A stretch of DNA of 64,000 nucleotides. Origin: Streptomyces diacarni (GTDB lineage: Bacteria > Actinomycetota > Actinomycetes > Streptomycetales > Streptomycetaceae). This document shows positions 1 through 9,683 of the stretch, in pieces. Under the pieces are notes generated by a model. It did not search any database. It was not told the origin of the DNA and was given only the letters and a program-made list of their open reading frames with translations. Location of the stretch: NCBI RefSeq assembly GCF_003323715.1, contig NZ_QOIN01000024.1:1-64000 (forward strand), in the 5' to 3' direction. Made by a program: the position numbers and the translations under genes. Position 1 is the first letter of the stretch; each line of letters starts with the position of its first letter.

Positions 1-3000
1 AAGACCCCTCAGCAACCGCACGCAAACCACCCACCACACCACCACGCCCCACACCCACCACCGCAGCACGACAACCAAACACACCACGCCGACCCAACAC
101 ACCAGCAACCTCAGCAAGCCCATACTCCGCACGCGCCCCCACAAAATCCGCAAGCTCCGCAGCGTTCCGACGTAGCTCCGGCTCGGACTCGGCCGACAAC
201 GCCAATACCACCGGCTCGGTCGGCTCTGCCGGGGCGGGCGGAGCTTCGAGGATCAGGTGGGCATTCGTCCCGCTGATTCCGAACGAGGAGACCGCAGCCC
301 GACGGGGACGCCCCGTCTCCGGCCACTCGGTCGACTCGGTCAGCAGCCGCACCGCACCCGCCGACCAGTCCACATGCGGGGTGGGCTCATCCACATGCAA
401 CGTGCGCGGCAGCACACCGTGCCGCATCGCCTCCACCATCTTGATCACACCCGCCACACCCGCAGCAGCCTGCGTATGACCGATGTTCGACTTCAGCGAG
501 CCGAGCCACAGCGGCCGCTCGGCGGGGCGGTTCTGCCCGTAACTCGCGAGGAGGGCCTCCAGCTCGATCGGGTCGCCGAGTGTGGTGCCGGTGCCATGTG
601 CCTCCACGACATCGACATCGGACTCGCTCAGCCGGGCATGGGCCAACGCCGCCCGTATGACGCGCTCCTGCGACGGGCCGTTGGGAGCGGTCAGACCGTT
701 GCTCGCGCCGTCCTGGTTGACGGCGCTGCCCCGGATGACGGCCAGCACCGGATGACCGTTCCGCTGCGCGTCCGACAACCGTTCCAGGACGAGCAACCCG
801 ACGCCCTCGGCCCAGGCGGTGCCGTCAGCGGAGGCGGCGAACGGCTTGCAGCGGCCGTCCGGTGCGAGCCCGCCCTGCTGGCTGAACTCCACGAACATGC
901 CGGGGTTGGCCATCACGGTGGCTCCGCCGGCGAGGGCGAGCGAGCATTCGCCCTGCCGCACCGCGGCCGCGGCCAGGTGCAGTGCGACGAGAGAGGAGGA
1001 ACACGCGGTGTCCACCGTGACGGCCGGGCCCTGCAATCCGAGGGTGTACGCGATCCGGCCCGACGCGACGCTGGCGGTGTTGCCGGTCAGCAGATAGCCG
1101 CCCAGGGCGTCCTCCGCCTCGTGCAGGCGTGGGCCGTAGTCCTGGGCCATGACGCCGCTGAACACCCCCGCCGTTGTCGCCTTGAGCGACGCGGGATCGA
1201 CTCCGGCCCGCTCCAGCGCCTCCCACGAGGCTTCCAGCAGCAGGCGCTGCTGCGGGTCCATCGCCAGCGCCTCGCGGGGGCTGATGCCGAAGAACTCGGC
1301 GTCGAACTCGTCGGCGTCGTAGAGGAAGCCGCCGTGCCGGGTGCTGGACTTGCCGGGCGTGCTCCCGGCGGGGTCGTAGATATCCTCGATGTTCCAGCCG
1401 CGCCGGGTGGGGAAGGGGCCGATGGCGTCGCGGCCTTCGGCGGCGAGCCACCACAGCTCCTCCGGGGAGCGCACCCCGCCGGGGAACCGGCAGGCCATGC
1501 CGACGATCGCGACCGGCTCGTCCGCGACGGACGCGGCCGTGGACCCGTTGGCGCGAGCGTGGGCGGCGTTGCCCTCGTCGGCGCCGGCGGCTTCCCGGGC
1601 AGGGTCCGCTCGCACCAGCTCGCCGCGGATCCGCTCGGCCAGGGCGTCGGGGTTCGGGTGGTTGTAGGTGAGCGCGCTGGGGAGCTCCAGCCCGGTCGCC
1701 GCCGCCAGCCGGTCGCGGAGCTGGACGGCGGAGATCGAGTCGAAGCCCAGTTCCTTGAAGGTCCTGTCCGGGTCTATGGCCGCGGGGGTGACATGGCCGA
1801 GGACGAGGGCCATCTGGGAGTGCAGCAGCTCTCGCACGGCCTCCGTCTGTGCGGGGGCCGGCAGCGGGGCCAGCCGCTGCCGCCAGGCCGACAGTCGCTC
1901 CGCCGGCGCGTCCTGCGCGGTTGCGGAGGGGTGGGCATCGGAGAGTGCGGCGGTGGACGAGGACGTCTGGTACGCGTCCTCCCTCAATGGCGTCTCGCTG
2001 GGCAGTTCGGGCCAGTGGCTGCGGCGCTGGAACGCGTATGTCGGCAGGGTGACGGGAAGCGCGCCCTCGGGCGGTGACGGGAGCACAGAGTTCCAGTCGA
2101 CCTCGGAGCCGAGCACGTGGAGCGTGCCTACGGCCCGCAGGACCCGGGACGCCGGCAGCCGCTCGGCGTCGGGCCCGTGGGTCCCCGCATCGGTCAGCGA
2201 CCCGTTCTCGTCGTGCCCGTCGGTCGCGACAGCACGCACGTCCTCGGCGCTCAGTTCCAGGCGTACGGTGCAGCCGAGATCGGCCCACTGACGCTCCTCG
2301 CCCGCGCGCCCCGCGAGCTCCGGTGCCGGCCTCTCCCGTTCCGGGTTCTCCCTTTCCGGGGCCTCCCGTTCCGGGTCACCGCTCTGTGCGCCTCGCCCGA
2401 GGCTCCGCAACCAGTACTCGGCCGTCGCGTGCTCGGCGGCGTCGATCACACGCCCGGTGGCCGCGCACAGCACCGGCAGGCGAGGCTCCGCGAAGGAAAC
2501 CTCCCCCACCGCACGGGCCACCTCGCCCCTCCTCGAACGGACCGCGTCCCCCGTACCGTCCGCGTCCTCGACACCGACCGCATCGTCCATACCGTCCGCG
2601 GCCTCGGCGCCGTCCGCCTCGGAGTGCTCACAAGCGGCGATCAGTGTGACCGCGTCGGCCGCGGACAGGACGCCCGCCACGTGCGCGGCGGTCACCGCGC
2701 CCGCGGACCGTCCCGCGACGACGTCCGGGCGCACGCCCCAGCGCTCGAAGAGCCGGAACAGCGCGGTCTCCACCGCGAACCGCTCCGTCAGCGAGCCGGC
2801 GGTGTCCGGGTGCGACGGGCGCAGCGGAGGTGCGAACAGCGGACGTACAAGCAGCGGGTCAAGTTCCGCGCGCACGTCGTCCAGCGCCCGCGCGAACCCC
2901 GGCAGCTGCTCTCCCAGTGCGTGCACGTCGTCGGCCCTCAGGCCGCCGTCCCCGGTGAACACCGCGGCGACCCGGGGCGCGTTGGCGGCCCGGCCCCGCA

Positions 3001-4687
3001 CGAGGCTCGTGGCGCTCTGCCCGTCCGCCAGGGCGTCCAGTTGCCGCATCAGGGTGCTGTGGTCGGCGCCGATGAGCACGGCGCGGTACTCGAACGCCGT
3101 GCGGGTGAGCGCCAGGCCCCGGCCGATCCGCGCGACGTCGGCTGCCTCGGCCGGGCCGTCCGGCGCCCCGCCCCCGTGCGTGCCGGGCCGCTCAGCGGCC
3201 GTGAGATGGTCGCGCAGCCGGGCGGCCTGTGCTCGCAGGGCGGCGTCCGTGCGGGCGGAAACGGTCCAGGGCACGAGAGGGCGGGCGGCTGCGTCGCCGC
3301 TCCGGCCGGGCTCGGCGTGCCGTCGTGCGCTCGCGGCATGGCCGGGACGCGCGGGAGGCTCGGAGACGATGACGTGGCAGTTGGTTCCGCCCATGCCGAA
3401 GGAGCTGACACCGGCCGTCAGCCGTCGGTCCTGCGCGGGCCACGCGCCCAGCGAGGTCTGCACCTTCAGGTTGAGCCGTTCCAGGGGAATGCGCGGGTTC
3501 GCCTCGTGGAAGTTCAGGCTGGCGGGCACCGCGCGGTGCCTGATGCTCAGGGTGGCCTTGACGAGTCCCGCGATGCCCGCGGCGCTCTCCAGGTGGCCGA
3601 TGTTGGTCTTGACAGAACCCACGAGCAGTGCGTGGTCCCGCTCGGCCGCTCCGTACACGGCGCCCAGGGCGGCTGCCTCGATCGGGTCGCCGACGGGGGT
3701 GCCGGTGCCGTGCAGTTCCACGTACTGGACCTCGTCAGGAGAGATGCGCGCGCGCTCGCACGCACGCCGCAGGACGTCCTGCTGGCCCTCGGCTCCTGGC
3801 ACGGTCAGCCCGTCCGTCGCGCCGTCGTTGTTGACGGCCGATCCGCGGACGACTCCGTGGACGGTGTCCTGGTCGGCGAGTGCGCGGCCCAGGGGCTTGA
3901 GCACCACGAAGGCGCCGCCTTCCCCGCGTACGTAGCCGTCGGCGCGGGCGTCGAACGTGTGGCACCGGCCGTTGGGTGACAGCGCGTTGAAGTGGGCGGC
4001 CTTGGCGGTGCTGTGCGGGTGGGTGATCAGGTTGACGCCGCCCACGAGGGCGAGGTCGCACTCCCCGTTCCGCAGGCTCTCGGCCGCCATGTGGACCGCG
4101 ACGAGGGACGAGGCCTGGGCGGCGTCGACGGTCAGGCTGGGGCCGCGCAGGCCCAGCGTGTACGAGAGCCGGTTGGCGATGATGGCGCGGTTGGTGCCGG
4201 TCATCGTGTGATGGGTGTACGAGGCGTCGCCGTACTGGGCCGTCAGTGTGGCGTAGTCGTCGGCGCCCGCACCCACGAAGACGCCGGTGCGGCTGCCGTG
4301 CAGCGCGGCGGGCAGCAGGGCGGCGTCCTCCAGTGCCTCCCAGCCCAGTTCGAGTGTCAGCCGCTGCTGGGGGTCCATGACGAGGGCCTCGTGGGGCGAG
4401 ATGCCGAAGAAGTCGGCGTCGAAGCCGTCCACGCGGTCCAGCAGGGCGGCATGGCGGAGCCGGACGTCGGCGCCGCCGCCGGGGCCTTGCGTGCCGGGGT
4501 TCTGCGGGTACCGCAGGGCCAGGGTCTCGGCGGGCGCGTCGGAGACGGCCTCGGCGGAACCGGCCAGCAGCCGCCAGAACGCGTGCGGCGCGGGGGCGTG
4601 CGGAAGCCGGCAGGAGAGGCCGATGATGGCGAGGTCGTCGTCGTCACAGTGGGCTCCGGTCACTGCGGAATCCCGCTCGTTCGTCAT
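1..4687 (-). CDS. Modular type I polyketide synthase, 5' part (KSQ loading module, ACP, first extender KS); runs off left edge
   Basis: Polyketide chain initiation and first extension. Reading down from ATG 4687, with no N-terminal docking helix, the order is: KS-like domain (about residues 18-450), AT-like domain (about 575-760), ACP with LGFDSIS (about 960-1030), then a normal extender KS (about 1055-1480, active site DTACSSS) and the start of an AT cut by the window edge. In the first KS the catalytic Cys is Gln191 (VDAAQASSL; codon at 4115-4117), the mark of a decarboxylating KSQ loading domain. The loading AT looks broken: the active-site motif is GRSAG (Ser661) instead of GHSxG, and roughly 100 residues carrying the HAFH/YASH specificity region are replaced by a short acidic stretch. 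It diverges from the glycosyltransferase gene. The last 150 bases at the edge have unusual CA-rich top-strand composition. The frame is open to base 1, so downstream modules are unseen. Confidence 0.95.
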   Translation of the reverse strand, partial: MTNERDSAVTGAHCDDDDLAIIGLSCRLPHAPAPHAFWRLLAGSAEAVSDAPAETLALRYPQNPGTQGPGGGADVRLRHAALLDRVDGFDADFFGISPHEALVMDPQQRLTLELGWEALEDAALLPAALHGSRTGVFVGAGADDYATLTAQYGDASYTHHTMTGTNRAIIANRLSYTLGLRGPSLTVDAAQASSLVAVHMAAESLRNGECDLALVGGVNLITHPHSTAKAAHFNALSPNGRCHTFDARADGYVRGEGGAFVVLKPLGRALADQDTVHGVVRGSAVNNDGATDGLTVPGAEGQQDVLRRACERARISPDEVQYVELHGTGTPVGDPIEAAALGAVYGAAERDHALLVGSVKTNIGHLESAAGIAGLVKATLSIRHRAVPASLNFHEANPRIPLERLNLKVQTSLGAWPAQDRRLTAGVSSFGMGGTNCHVIVSEPPARPGHAASARRHAEPGRSGDAAARPLVPWTVSARTDAALRAQAARLRDHLTAAERPGTHGGGAPDGPAEAADVARIGRGLALTRTAFEYRAVLIGADHSTLMRQLDALADGQSATSLVRGRAANAPRVAAVFTGDGGLRADDVHALGEQLPGFARALDDVRAELDPLLVRPLFAPPLRPSHPDTAGSLTERFAVETALFRLFERWGVRPDVVAGRSAGAVTAAHVAGVLSAADAVTLIAACEHSEADGAEAADGMDDAVGVEDADGTGDAVRSRRGEVARAVGEVSFAEPRLPVLCAATGRVIDAAEHATAEYWLRSLGRGAQSGDPEREAPERENPERERPAPELAGRAGEERQWADLGCTVRLELSAEDVRAVATDGHDENGSLTDAGTHGPDAERLPASRVLRAVGTLHVLGSEVDWNSVLPSPPEGALPVTLPTYAFQRRSHWPELPSETPLREDAYQTSSSTAALSDAHPSATAQDAPAERLSAWRQRLAPLPAPAQTEAVRELLHSQMALVLGHVTPAAIDPDRTFKELGFDSISAVQLRDRLAAATGLELPSALTYNHPNPDALAERIRGELVRADPAREAAGADEGNAAHARANGSTAASVADEPVAIVGMACRFPGGVRSPEELWWLAAEGRDAIGPFPTRRGWNIEDIYDPAGSTPGKSSTRHGGFLYDADEFDAEFFGISPREALAMDPQQRLLLEASWEALERAGVDPASLKATTAGVFSGVMAQDYGPRLHEAEDALGGYLLTGNTASVASGRIAYTLGLQGPAVTVDTACSSSLVALHLAAAAVRQGECSLALAGGATVMANPGMFVEFSQQGGLAPDGRCKPFAASADGTAWAEGVGLLVLERLSDAQRNGHPVLAVIRGSAVNQDGASNGLTAPNGPSQERVIRAALAHARLSESDVDVVEAHGTGTTLGDPIELEALLASYGQNRPAERPLWLGSLKSNIGHTQAAAGVAGVIKMVEAMRHGVLPRTLHVDEPTPHVDWSAGAVRLLTESTEWPETGRPRRAAVSSFGISGTNAHLILEAPPAPAEPTEPVVLALSAESEPELRRNAAELADFVGARAEYGLAEVAGVLGRRGVFGCRAAVVGVGRGGVVGGLRAVAEGS

Positions 4688-5125
4688 CGTTCAGCCGACC
4701 TTCCATTGTCCCCCCGCCGGCACGGTCCGCATGGCCCCGGGGAAAGCTGTCATGGCATTCCTCTGCTGTTCTGCCACCCTCAGGACAATTGCTAAGGAGC
4801 CCCTTGGCGTCCTCTAAAGCTGATGCGCCGCTCTTTTCGGCGCGCAATCAAAGCGGCGTTCTCACACCGGTCAGCCGAGCGGTCACCCAGCGCTGGAGGG
4901 AACGCTGGGGAGTTTCTGGGCCGCGTGGCTGCCCGGGCCGGCGCGGGGTTCCGCCGGGCGGGCGTCAGCGGGATTTTAGGGGCGGGTTGGCGAGGAACTA
5001 CCGCGAGGTTAGGGCTGCCTGGTGTCCTCGGAACCGTTCATTTGCCGAGGTCGGATGAGAAAACTCTGTCACGGAGGGGACGTTTTTCGCGCCGGAACCG
5101 TGGCAGCCCACATGTGGAGTTCACA
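4688..5125. promoter_or_regulatory. Divergent intergenic region between PKS and glycosyltransferase genes
   Basis: 438 bases without a convincing gene. It must hold the promoters for the minus-strand PKS and the plus-strand sugar/glycosyltransferase genes. I see no clean -35/-10 pair or long inverted repeat; the small open frames across it lack family resemblance. Confidence 0.5.
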
Positions 5126-6349
5126 TTGCGTGTGTTGTTCGTCCCGCTGGCCGCGGCTGGCCACTTCTACACCATGGTTCCACTGGCGTGGGCCTTCCGT
5201 GTGGCCGGCCACGACGTGCGGGTCGCCGCCCAGCCGTCCGTGCTCGGTCTGGTCAACAGCTCGGGGCTGACCGCTGTGCCCGTGGGCGAGCCCACCAACG
5301 TGCTGTCGAACATCAAGGGTTCGGTCGACGCGCTGCGCAGCGAGACGGGCAAGAGCCTGGCCGACTACGGCGACCTGGAGTCCATGCCCGACGAGGTCCG
5401 TGAGCGGTTCAAGGAGTTGCGGCGCGAGACGTTCGTCGCCATGGCGTCCGAGATCGCCGACGACCTGGTGGGGCTGGCGCGCGGCTGGCGTCCCGACCTG
5501 ATCGTCACCGACCCGGTGATGTTCGTCGGTGCGCTGCTGTCCGAGGTGACCGGCGCGCCCCTGGTGCGTCATCTCTCCGGCCCGCTGCTGCCGACGTTCC
5601 ACCGGGCCCTGGGCAGCGGTCTCCCGGTGGACGAGTGGCCCGCTTCTCTGCTGGCGCTCTTCGAGCGTTTCGGAGCCGAGCCGCGCCCCGACCCCGCCAT
5701 GGTCAACGTCGATCCCACGCCGCCGAGTCTGCTGACGCGGCCGGCGGCGAACCGTGTGGGTTTCCGCTACGTGCCGTACAACGGCGCGACACAGATGCCG
5801 GGCTGGCTGCGTGAGCCGGCCGGCAGGCCGCGGGTGTGCGTGTCCTGGAGCATGACCAACACGGTGACGTCCGGTGAGAAGGAGTACCCGGCGGCGGCGA
5901 TCGCCAAGGCGCTCGCGCAACGCGGCACCGAGGTCGTCGTCACGGTGAAGGCGACGGACCGGCCCCACTTCGGCCAGGTGCCGGACGGTGTCCGTATCGT
6001 CGAGGAGCTGCCGTTGCAGCTCGTCGTCCCGTCCTGCGCGGCGGCGGTCAACCACGGCGGCGGCGGTACCTCGCTGACGGTGGTGACGTCGGGTACGCCG
6101 CAGGTGATGATGCCGCAGGACCCGGCTCACGTGGTCAACGCGGAGCGGATCGCCACCGCCGGGGCGGGCGTGGCGCACCGCACCCGGCCGATCGACATCC
6201 CGGCCGTCGTCGAGGCGGCGTCGGAGATGGTGGACGAGGGCCGGTGGCGCGCGGCGGCGCGGGCGGTCGAGGAGGAGAACGCGCGGCAGCCGTCACCCGC
6301 GGAGGCGGTCCGGGTGCTGGAGCAACTCGTCATGGCGAGGCTGCGCTGA
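5126..6349 (+). CDS. Macrolide-type glycosyltransferase (GT1, EryCIII/DesVII-like)
   Basis: Transfers a deoxysugar from its NDP-sugar to a polyketide aglycone. 407 residues if translation starts at TTG 5126, which places a GGAG six bases upstream and gives the family-typical N terminus MRVLFVPLAAAGHFYTM; a GTG at 5114 in the same frame is the alternative. The C-terminal half has the donor-binding signature HGGGGTSLTV and a conserved acidic/glutamine pair nearby (PQVMMPQDPAHVVNAERI). No P450-like auxiliary protein of the EryCII/DesVIII kind, which many of these enzymes need, is encoded beside it. Its TGA overlaps the ATG of the next gene by one base, so the two are translationally coupled. It is the first of two paralogous glycosyltransferases in this operon, implying at least two sugars or a disaccharide. 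Confidence 0.93.
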   Translation: MRVLFVPLAAAGHFYTMVPLAWAFRVAGHDVRVAAQPSVLGLVNSSGLTAVPVGEPTNVLSNIKGSVDALRSETGKSLADYGDLESMPDEVRERFKELRRETFVAMASEIADDLVGLARGWRPDLIVTDPVMFVGALLSEVTGAPLVRHLSGPLLPTFHRALGSGLPVDEWPASLLALFERFGAEPRPDPAMVNVDPTPPSLLTRPAANRVGFRYVPYNGATQMPGWLREPAGRPRVCVSWSMTNTVTSGEKEYPAAAIAKALAQRGTEVVVTVKATDRPHFGQVPDGVRIVEELPLQLVVPSCAAAVNHGGGGTSLTVVTSGTPQVMMPQDPAHVVNAERIATAGAGVAHRTRPIDIPAVVEAASEMVDEGRWRAAARAVEEENARQPSPAEAVRVLEQLVMARLR

Positions 6350-7773
6350 TGGCCGCACTGGACCGCAGCGCTGTCCGGTTCACCGCGTCGGCTCTGACGG
6401 ACCTCAAGCCCACCGCTCTCGCGGACTTCCACCGGTGGTGGGCGGAGCGGCTGCGCGCCGGGGTGTTCGAGGTGACGCCCCTTGCGTTCGCGGAGCTCAA
6501 CGGCTGGTACTTCGCACCGGGCTCGGGCAACCTCGTGCACGAGAGCGGCAAGTTCTTCGAGGTCAGCGGGATGCGCGTGGACTCGGGGGACGGTGAGCAG
6601 TGGTCGCAGCCGATCATCCACCAGCCGGAGGTCGGCATCCTCGGCGTGCTGGTCAAGGAGATCGACGGGGTGCTGCACTGCCTGCTCCAGGCCAAGATGG
6701 AGCCCGGCAACGTCAGCACCCTGCAGCTGTCGCCCACGGTCCAGGCGACGCGGAGCAACTACACCCGGGTGCACGGTGGTGCGCAGACCCGCTATCTGGA
6801 GCACTTCCGCGGGCCGGGCCGCGGGCGGGTGCTGGTCGACGTGCTCCAGTCCGAGCAGGGCTTCTGGTGCTGGCACAAGCAGAACCGGAACATGGTCGTC
6901 GAGGCCACCGGGGACGTTCCGCTGCACGAGGACTTCGTGTGGCTGCCGCTGAGCCAGGTGTGGCAGCTGATGCGGTGCGAAAACCTCGTCAACATGAACA
7001 CCCGTACGGTGCTGGGCTGTCTGCCGCTGGCCCGCCCGCCGAAGGCGCTGCTCCCCGTGGAGGACCCCTTCCGTGCGGCGCTGCTGCGCTCGTACGGGCC
7101 GGTCGGCGACGACGCGGGGGGCGAGCCTGAGGCGGAGGCCCTGCACACGCTGACCGACGTCGTGAGCTGGCTGACCGAGATGAAGACGCGCACGGCGTGG
7201 ACCTCCCGGCTGGTTCCGCTCGACGAGGTGACCGGGTTCTCCCGCACGGCGGACGCGCTGGCGGACGACGAGGAGCGCGACTTCGCGATCGTGGCACGCG
7301 GCGTGCGGGCGGGCAACCGCGAGGTGACGCGCTGGACCCAGCCGCTGCTGGAGCCCCGGCGGCAGGGCCTTGCCGTGTTCGTGGCCAAGCGGGTCGGCGG
7401 CGTCGTCCACCTGCTCGTACGCGCGCGTCCCGAGCCGGGGCTGCTGGGCCGCGTCGAGATCGGTCCGACGGTGCGGCGCCCGCCGGCCTTCGACACGATG
7501 CTGTCCTGCGGCCCCGAGCCCTTCCACAGCCACGTCTCCGGCGCGGACCCCGCGCAGGTCCGCTTCGACACCGTGATGTCAGAGGAGGGCGGCCGATTCC
7601 TGCACGCCGAGACCCGGTACCAGGTGATCGAAGTGGGTGACGACTTCCCGCCTGACGTGCCCGAGGACTACTGCTGGCTGACAGTGCAGCAGCTCACGGA
7701 GCTGGTGCGGCACAGCCACTACCTCACCGTCGAAGCACGCAGTCTGCTCGCCTGCGTGCACTCCCTGTGGTGA
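6349..7773 (+). CDS. NDP-hexose 2,3-dehydratase (TylCVI/EvaA-like)
   Basis: Removes the C2 hydroxyl of NDP-4-keto-6-deoxyglucose to give the 3,4-diketo intermediate, the committed step to 2-deoxysugars. 474 residues, the normal family length, built of two homologous halves: each contains a conserved WTQP or WSQP motif (first half EQWSQPIIHQPE, second half RWTQPLLEPR) followed by a LLxxA/R-PEPG segment. The start ATG shares its A with the stop of the preceding glycosyltransferase. The product is normally reduced at C3 by the enzyme encoded next, which fits the gene order. Confidence 0.95.
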   Translation: MAALDRSAVRFTASALTDLKPTALADFHRWWAERLRAGVFEVTPLAFAELNGWYFAPGSGNLVHESGKFFEVSGMRVDSGDGEQWSQPIIHQPEVGILGVLVKEIDGVLHCLLQAKMEPGNVSTLQLSPTVQATRSNYTRVHGGAQTRYLEHFRGPGRGRVLVDVLQSEQGFWCWHKQNRNMVVEATGDVPLHEDFVWLPLSQVWQLMRCENLVNMNTRTVLGCLPLARPPKALLPVEDPFRAALLRSYGPVGDDAGGEPEAEALHTLTDVVSWLTEMKTRTAWTSRLVPLDEVTGFSRTADALADDEERDFAIVARGVRAGNREVTRWTQPLLEPRRQGLAVFVAKRVGGVVHLLVRARPEPGLLGRVEIGPTVRRPPAFDTMLSCGPEPFHSHVSGADPAQVRFDTVMSEEGGRFLHAETRYQVIEVGDDFPPDVPEDYCWLTVQQLTELVRHSHYLTVEARSLLACVHSLW

Positions 7774-7784
7774 TGTGACGCCCC

Positions 7785-8789
7785 GTGAACGCCGAGACCG
7801 CGACACCCCCGCCCCTGCGACTGGCCGTGCTGGGCTGCGCCGAGTTCGCCTGGCGCAACACACTGCCGGCCGTCCGCCGCACCGACGAGGTCCACCTCAC
7901 CGTCCTCGGGAGCCGCGACGGCGCGAAGGCGGCACGGTACGCCGAGGAGTTCGGCGGTGAGCCCGTCGAGGGGTACGAGAAGGTACTGGAGCGCCACGAC
8001 GTCGACGCCGTCTACATCGCGCTGCCGACCGGCCTGCACCACACGTGGGCGCGCCGGGCTCTGGAGGCCGGAAAACACGTGCTGGTGGAGAAGCCGCTCA
8101 CCACGGGGCTCGCCCAGACGGAGGACCTGGTCGAGGTGGCGGTACGGCGGCGGCGCTGGCTGACGGACGGCTTCCAGTTCCCGCACCACGGGCAGCACGC
8201 GCAGGTGCGCGAGTTCGTGGACGAGGGCGGCATCGGCGAGCCGCGGTTCTTCACCGCGGCCTTCGGCATCCCACCCCGCCCGCCGGGCGACGTGCGCCAC
8301 GAGGCGGACCTCGGCGGCGGCGCGCTTCTCGACGTCGGCGTCTACACCGTGCGGGCGGCCCGCATGTTCCTCGGTGAGGACCTCACGGTGCAGGGAAGCA
8401 CGCTGCGGATGGACACGGCTCGCGGTGTGGACCTCGGTGGCGCCGCACTGCTGTGCTCCGGCAGCGGCGTGCCCGCACAGCTCTCGTTCAGCTTCGAGAC
8501 GTCGTACCGCTCCTCCTACGCGCTGTGGGGCAGCGACGGGGCGCTGACCCTGGAGAGGGCCTTCACTCCTCCCCCCTCGTTCCGGCCCACGCTGCACGTG
8601 CGGCGTGGCAACGACACCCGGGAGCTGCCGCTGACCCGCGACGACCAGCCCGCACAGCTCATGCGTGCGTTCGCACGGGCCGTGCGGGAGGGGGCGTCGA
8701 TGACCGCGCACGGCGAGGAGCTGAGGCGTCAGGCGGCTCTGGTCGACGACATCCGTAATCGAGCGCTGCGCACCGCCATCCGCCTGTGA
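7785..8789 (+). CDS. NDP-hexose 3-ketoreductase (Gfo/Idh/MocA family)
   Basis: Reduces the 3-keto group produced by the 2,3-dehydratase, setting the C3 configuration. 334 residues from GTG 7785, 11 bases after the preceding stop. The N-terminal Rossmann fold opens with LAVLGCAEFAWRNTLPAV; the family signature GKHVLVEKPLTTGL contains the catalytic-site EKP. The second domain has the DLGGGALLDVGVYTV segment typical of sugar ketoreductases such as those in oleandrose and olivose pathways. Whether the product is equatorial (olivose type) or axial (digitoxose type) cannot be read from the sequence. Confidence 0.92.
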   Translation: MNAETATPPPLRLAVLGCAEFAWRNTLPAVRRTDEVHLTVLGSRDGAKAARYAEEFGGEPVEGYEKVLERHDVDAVYIALPTGLHHTWARRALEAGKHVLVEKPLTTGLAQTEDLVEVAVRRRRWLTDGFQFPHHGQHAQVREFVDEGGIGEPRFFTAAFGIPPRPPGDVRHEADLGGGALLDVGVYTVRAARMFLGEDLTVQGSTLRMDTARGVDLGGAALLCSGSGVPAQLSFSFETSYRSSYALWGSDGALTLERAFTPPPSFRPTLHVRRGNDTRELPLTRDDQPAQLMRAFARAVREGASMTAHGEELRRQAALVDDIRNRALRTAIRL

Positions 8790-8811
8790 ACGGCGCAAAG
8801 GAGACAAGCTA

Positions 8812-9672
8812 GTGGAAATCATCGGTCGCGGTTTCATCGCGCGGCACCTGGGGTCCATGGAGCACAGACATCCGCACGTGGTCGCACTGGCGTCCGGGGT
8901 GTCCCAGGTGGACGGCGTGAGCGCGGACGACTACCAGCGCGAAGCCGATCTGGTGTACGAGACGATCCGGCGCTGCCAGGAGAAGGACCAGCTTCTGCTG
9001 TACTTCTCGACCGCGAGCGCGGGCATGTACGACGCGACCCGCGGCTGCCGGGGACGCGAGGACGACCCGGTGTTCCCGGGCAACGCGCACGGCCGCAACA
9101 AGCTGCTGCTGGAGACCGTCATCCGGGCGTCCGGCGTGCGCCACCTCGTCATCCGGCTGAGCCACGCCTTCGGTGTGCACCAGTCCTCGCACCAGCTCAT
9201 GCCCGCGCTGCTCGGCGCGGTCAGCTCCCGCAAGGTGCGCATACACCGGGGCTCGTCCCGGGACATCATCCACGTCTCCGACGCCATGACGATCGTGGAC
9301 CGCCTGCTGACCGCGGGCGTCGACGGCGAGGTGGTGAACGTCGCCTCGGGCGTGACCGTGCCACCCGAAGCGATCATCGAGCACATGTCCGAGCGGCTCC
9401 AGCTGCCCATCCTGGAGAAGCAGGTCGTCGAGGGCGACGCGTCGGTGTGCCTGGTCTCGCTGGACAAACTCCGGCGGCTGGTCCCCGAGATCGACGAGCT
9501 GGGCTTCGGCGACACCTACTACAAGCGGGCCATCGACCGGTACGTCGCGGAGGTCGAGGCGCTCGGCGCCGCCGAGGGCACCACCGCCGAAGCCGCCGGG
9601 GGCAGTTCCTCCGCCGCGCAGGAGCGGCCGAGCGGCGGCACCGGCGCAACGGGCCGACACCACGTCAGTTAG
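8812..9672 (+). CDS. NDP-hexose 4-ketoreductase-like protein (extended SDR)
   Basis: Likely last reduction of the dideoxysugar, at C4. 286 residues from GTG 8812, preceded by AAAGGAG. The N terminus is a short Rossmann motif (EIIGRGFIARHL) and the middle holds the serine/threonine segment YFSTASAGMYD. Oddity: where extended SDRs have YxxxK the protein reads HGRNK (about residues 97-101), so the catalytic Tyr is His. Either this subfamily naturally uses another residue or catalysis is weakened. The C-terminal 25 residues are Gly/Ala/Ser-rich and likely disordered. It sits between the 3-ketoreductase and the second glycosyltransferase in one transcription unit. Confidence 0.82.
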   Translation: MEIIGRGFIARHLGSMEHRHPHVVALASGVSQVDGVSADDYQREADLVYETIRRCQEKDQLLLYFSTASAGMYDATRGCRGREDDPVFPGNAHGRNKLLLETVIRASGVRHLVIRLSHAFGVHQSSHQLMPALLGAVSSRKVRIHRGSSRDIIHVSDAMTIVDRLLTAGVDGEVVNVASGVTVPPEAIIEHMSERLQLPILEKQVVEGDASVCLVSLDKLRRLVPEIDELGFGDTYYKRAIDRYVAEVEALGAAEGTTAEAAGGSSSAAQERPSGGTGATGRHHVS

Positions 9673-9683
9673 GAGAGACACGC

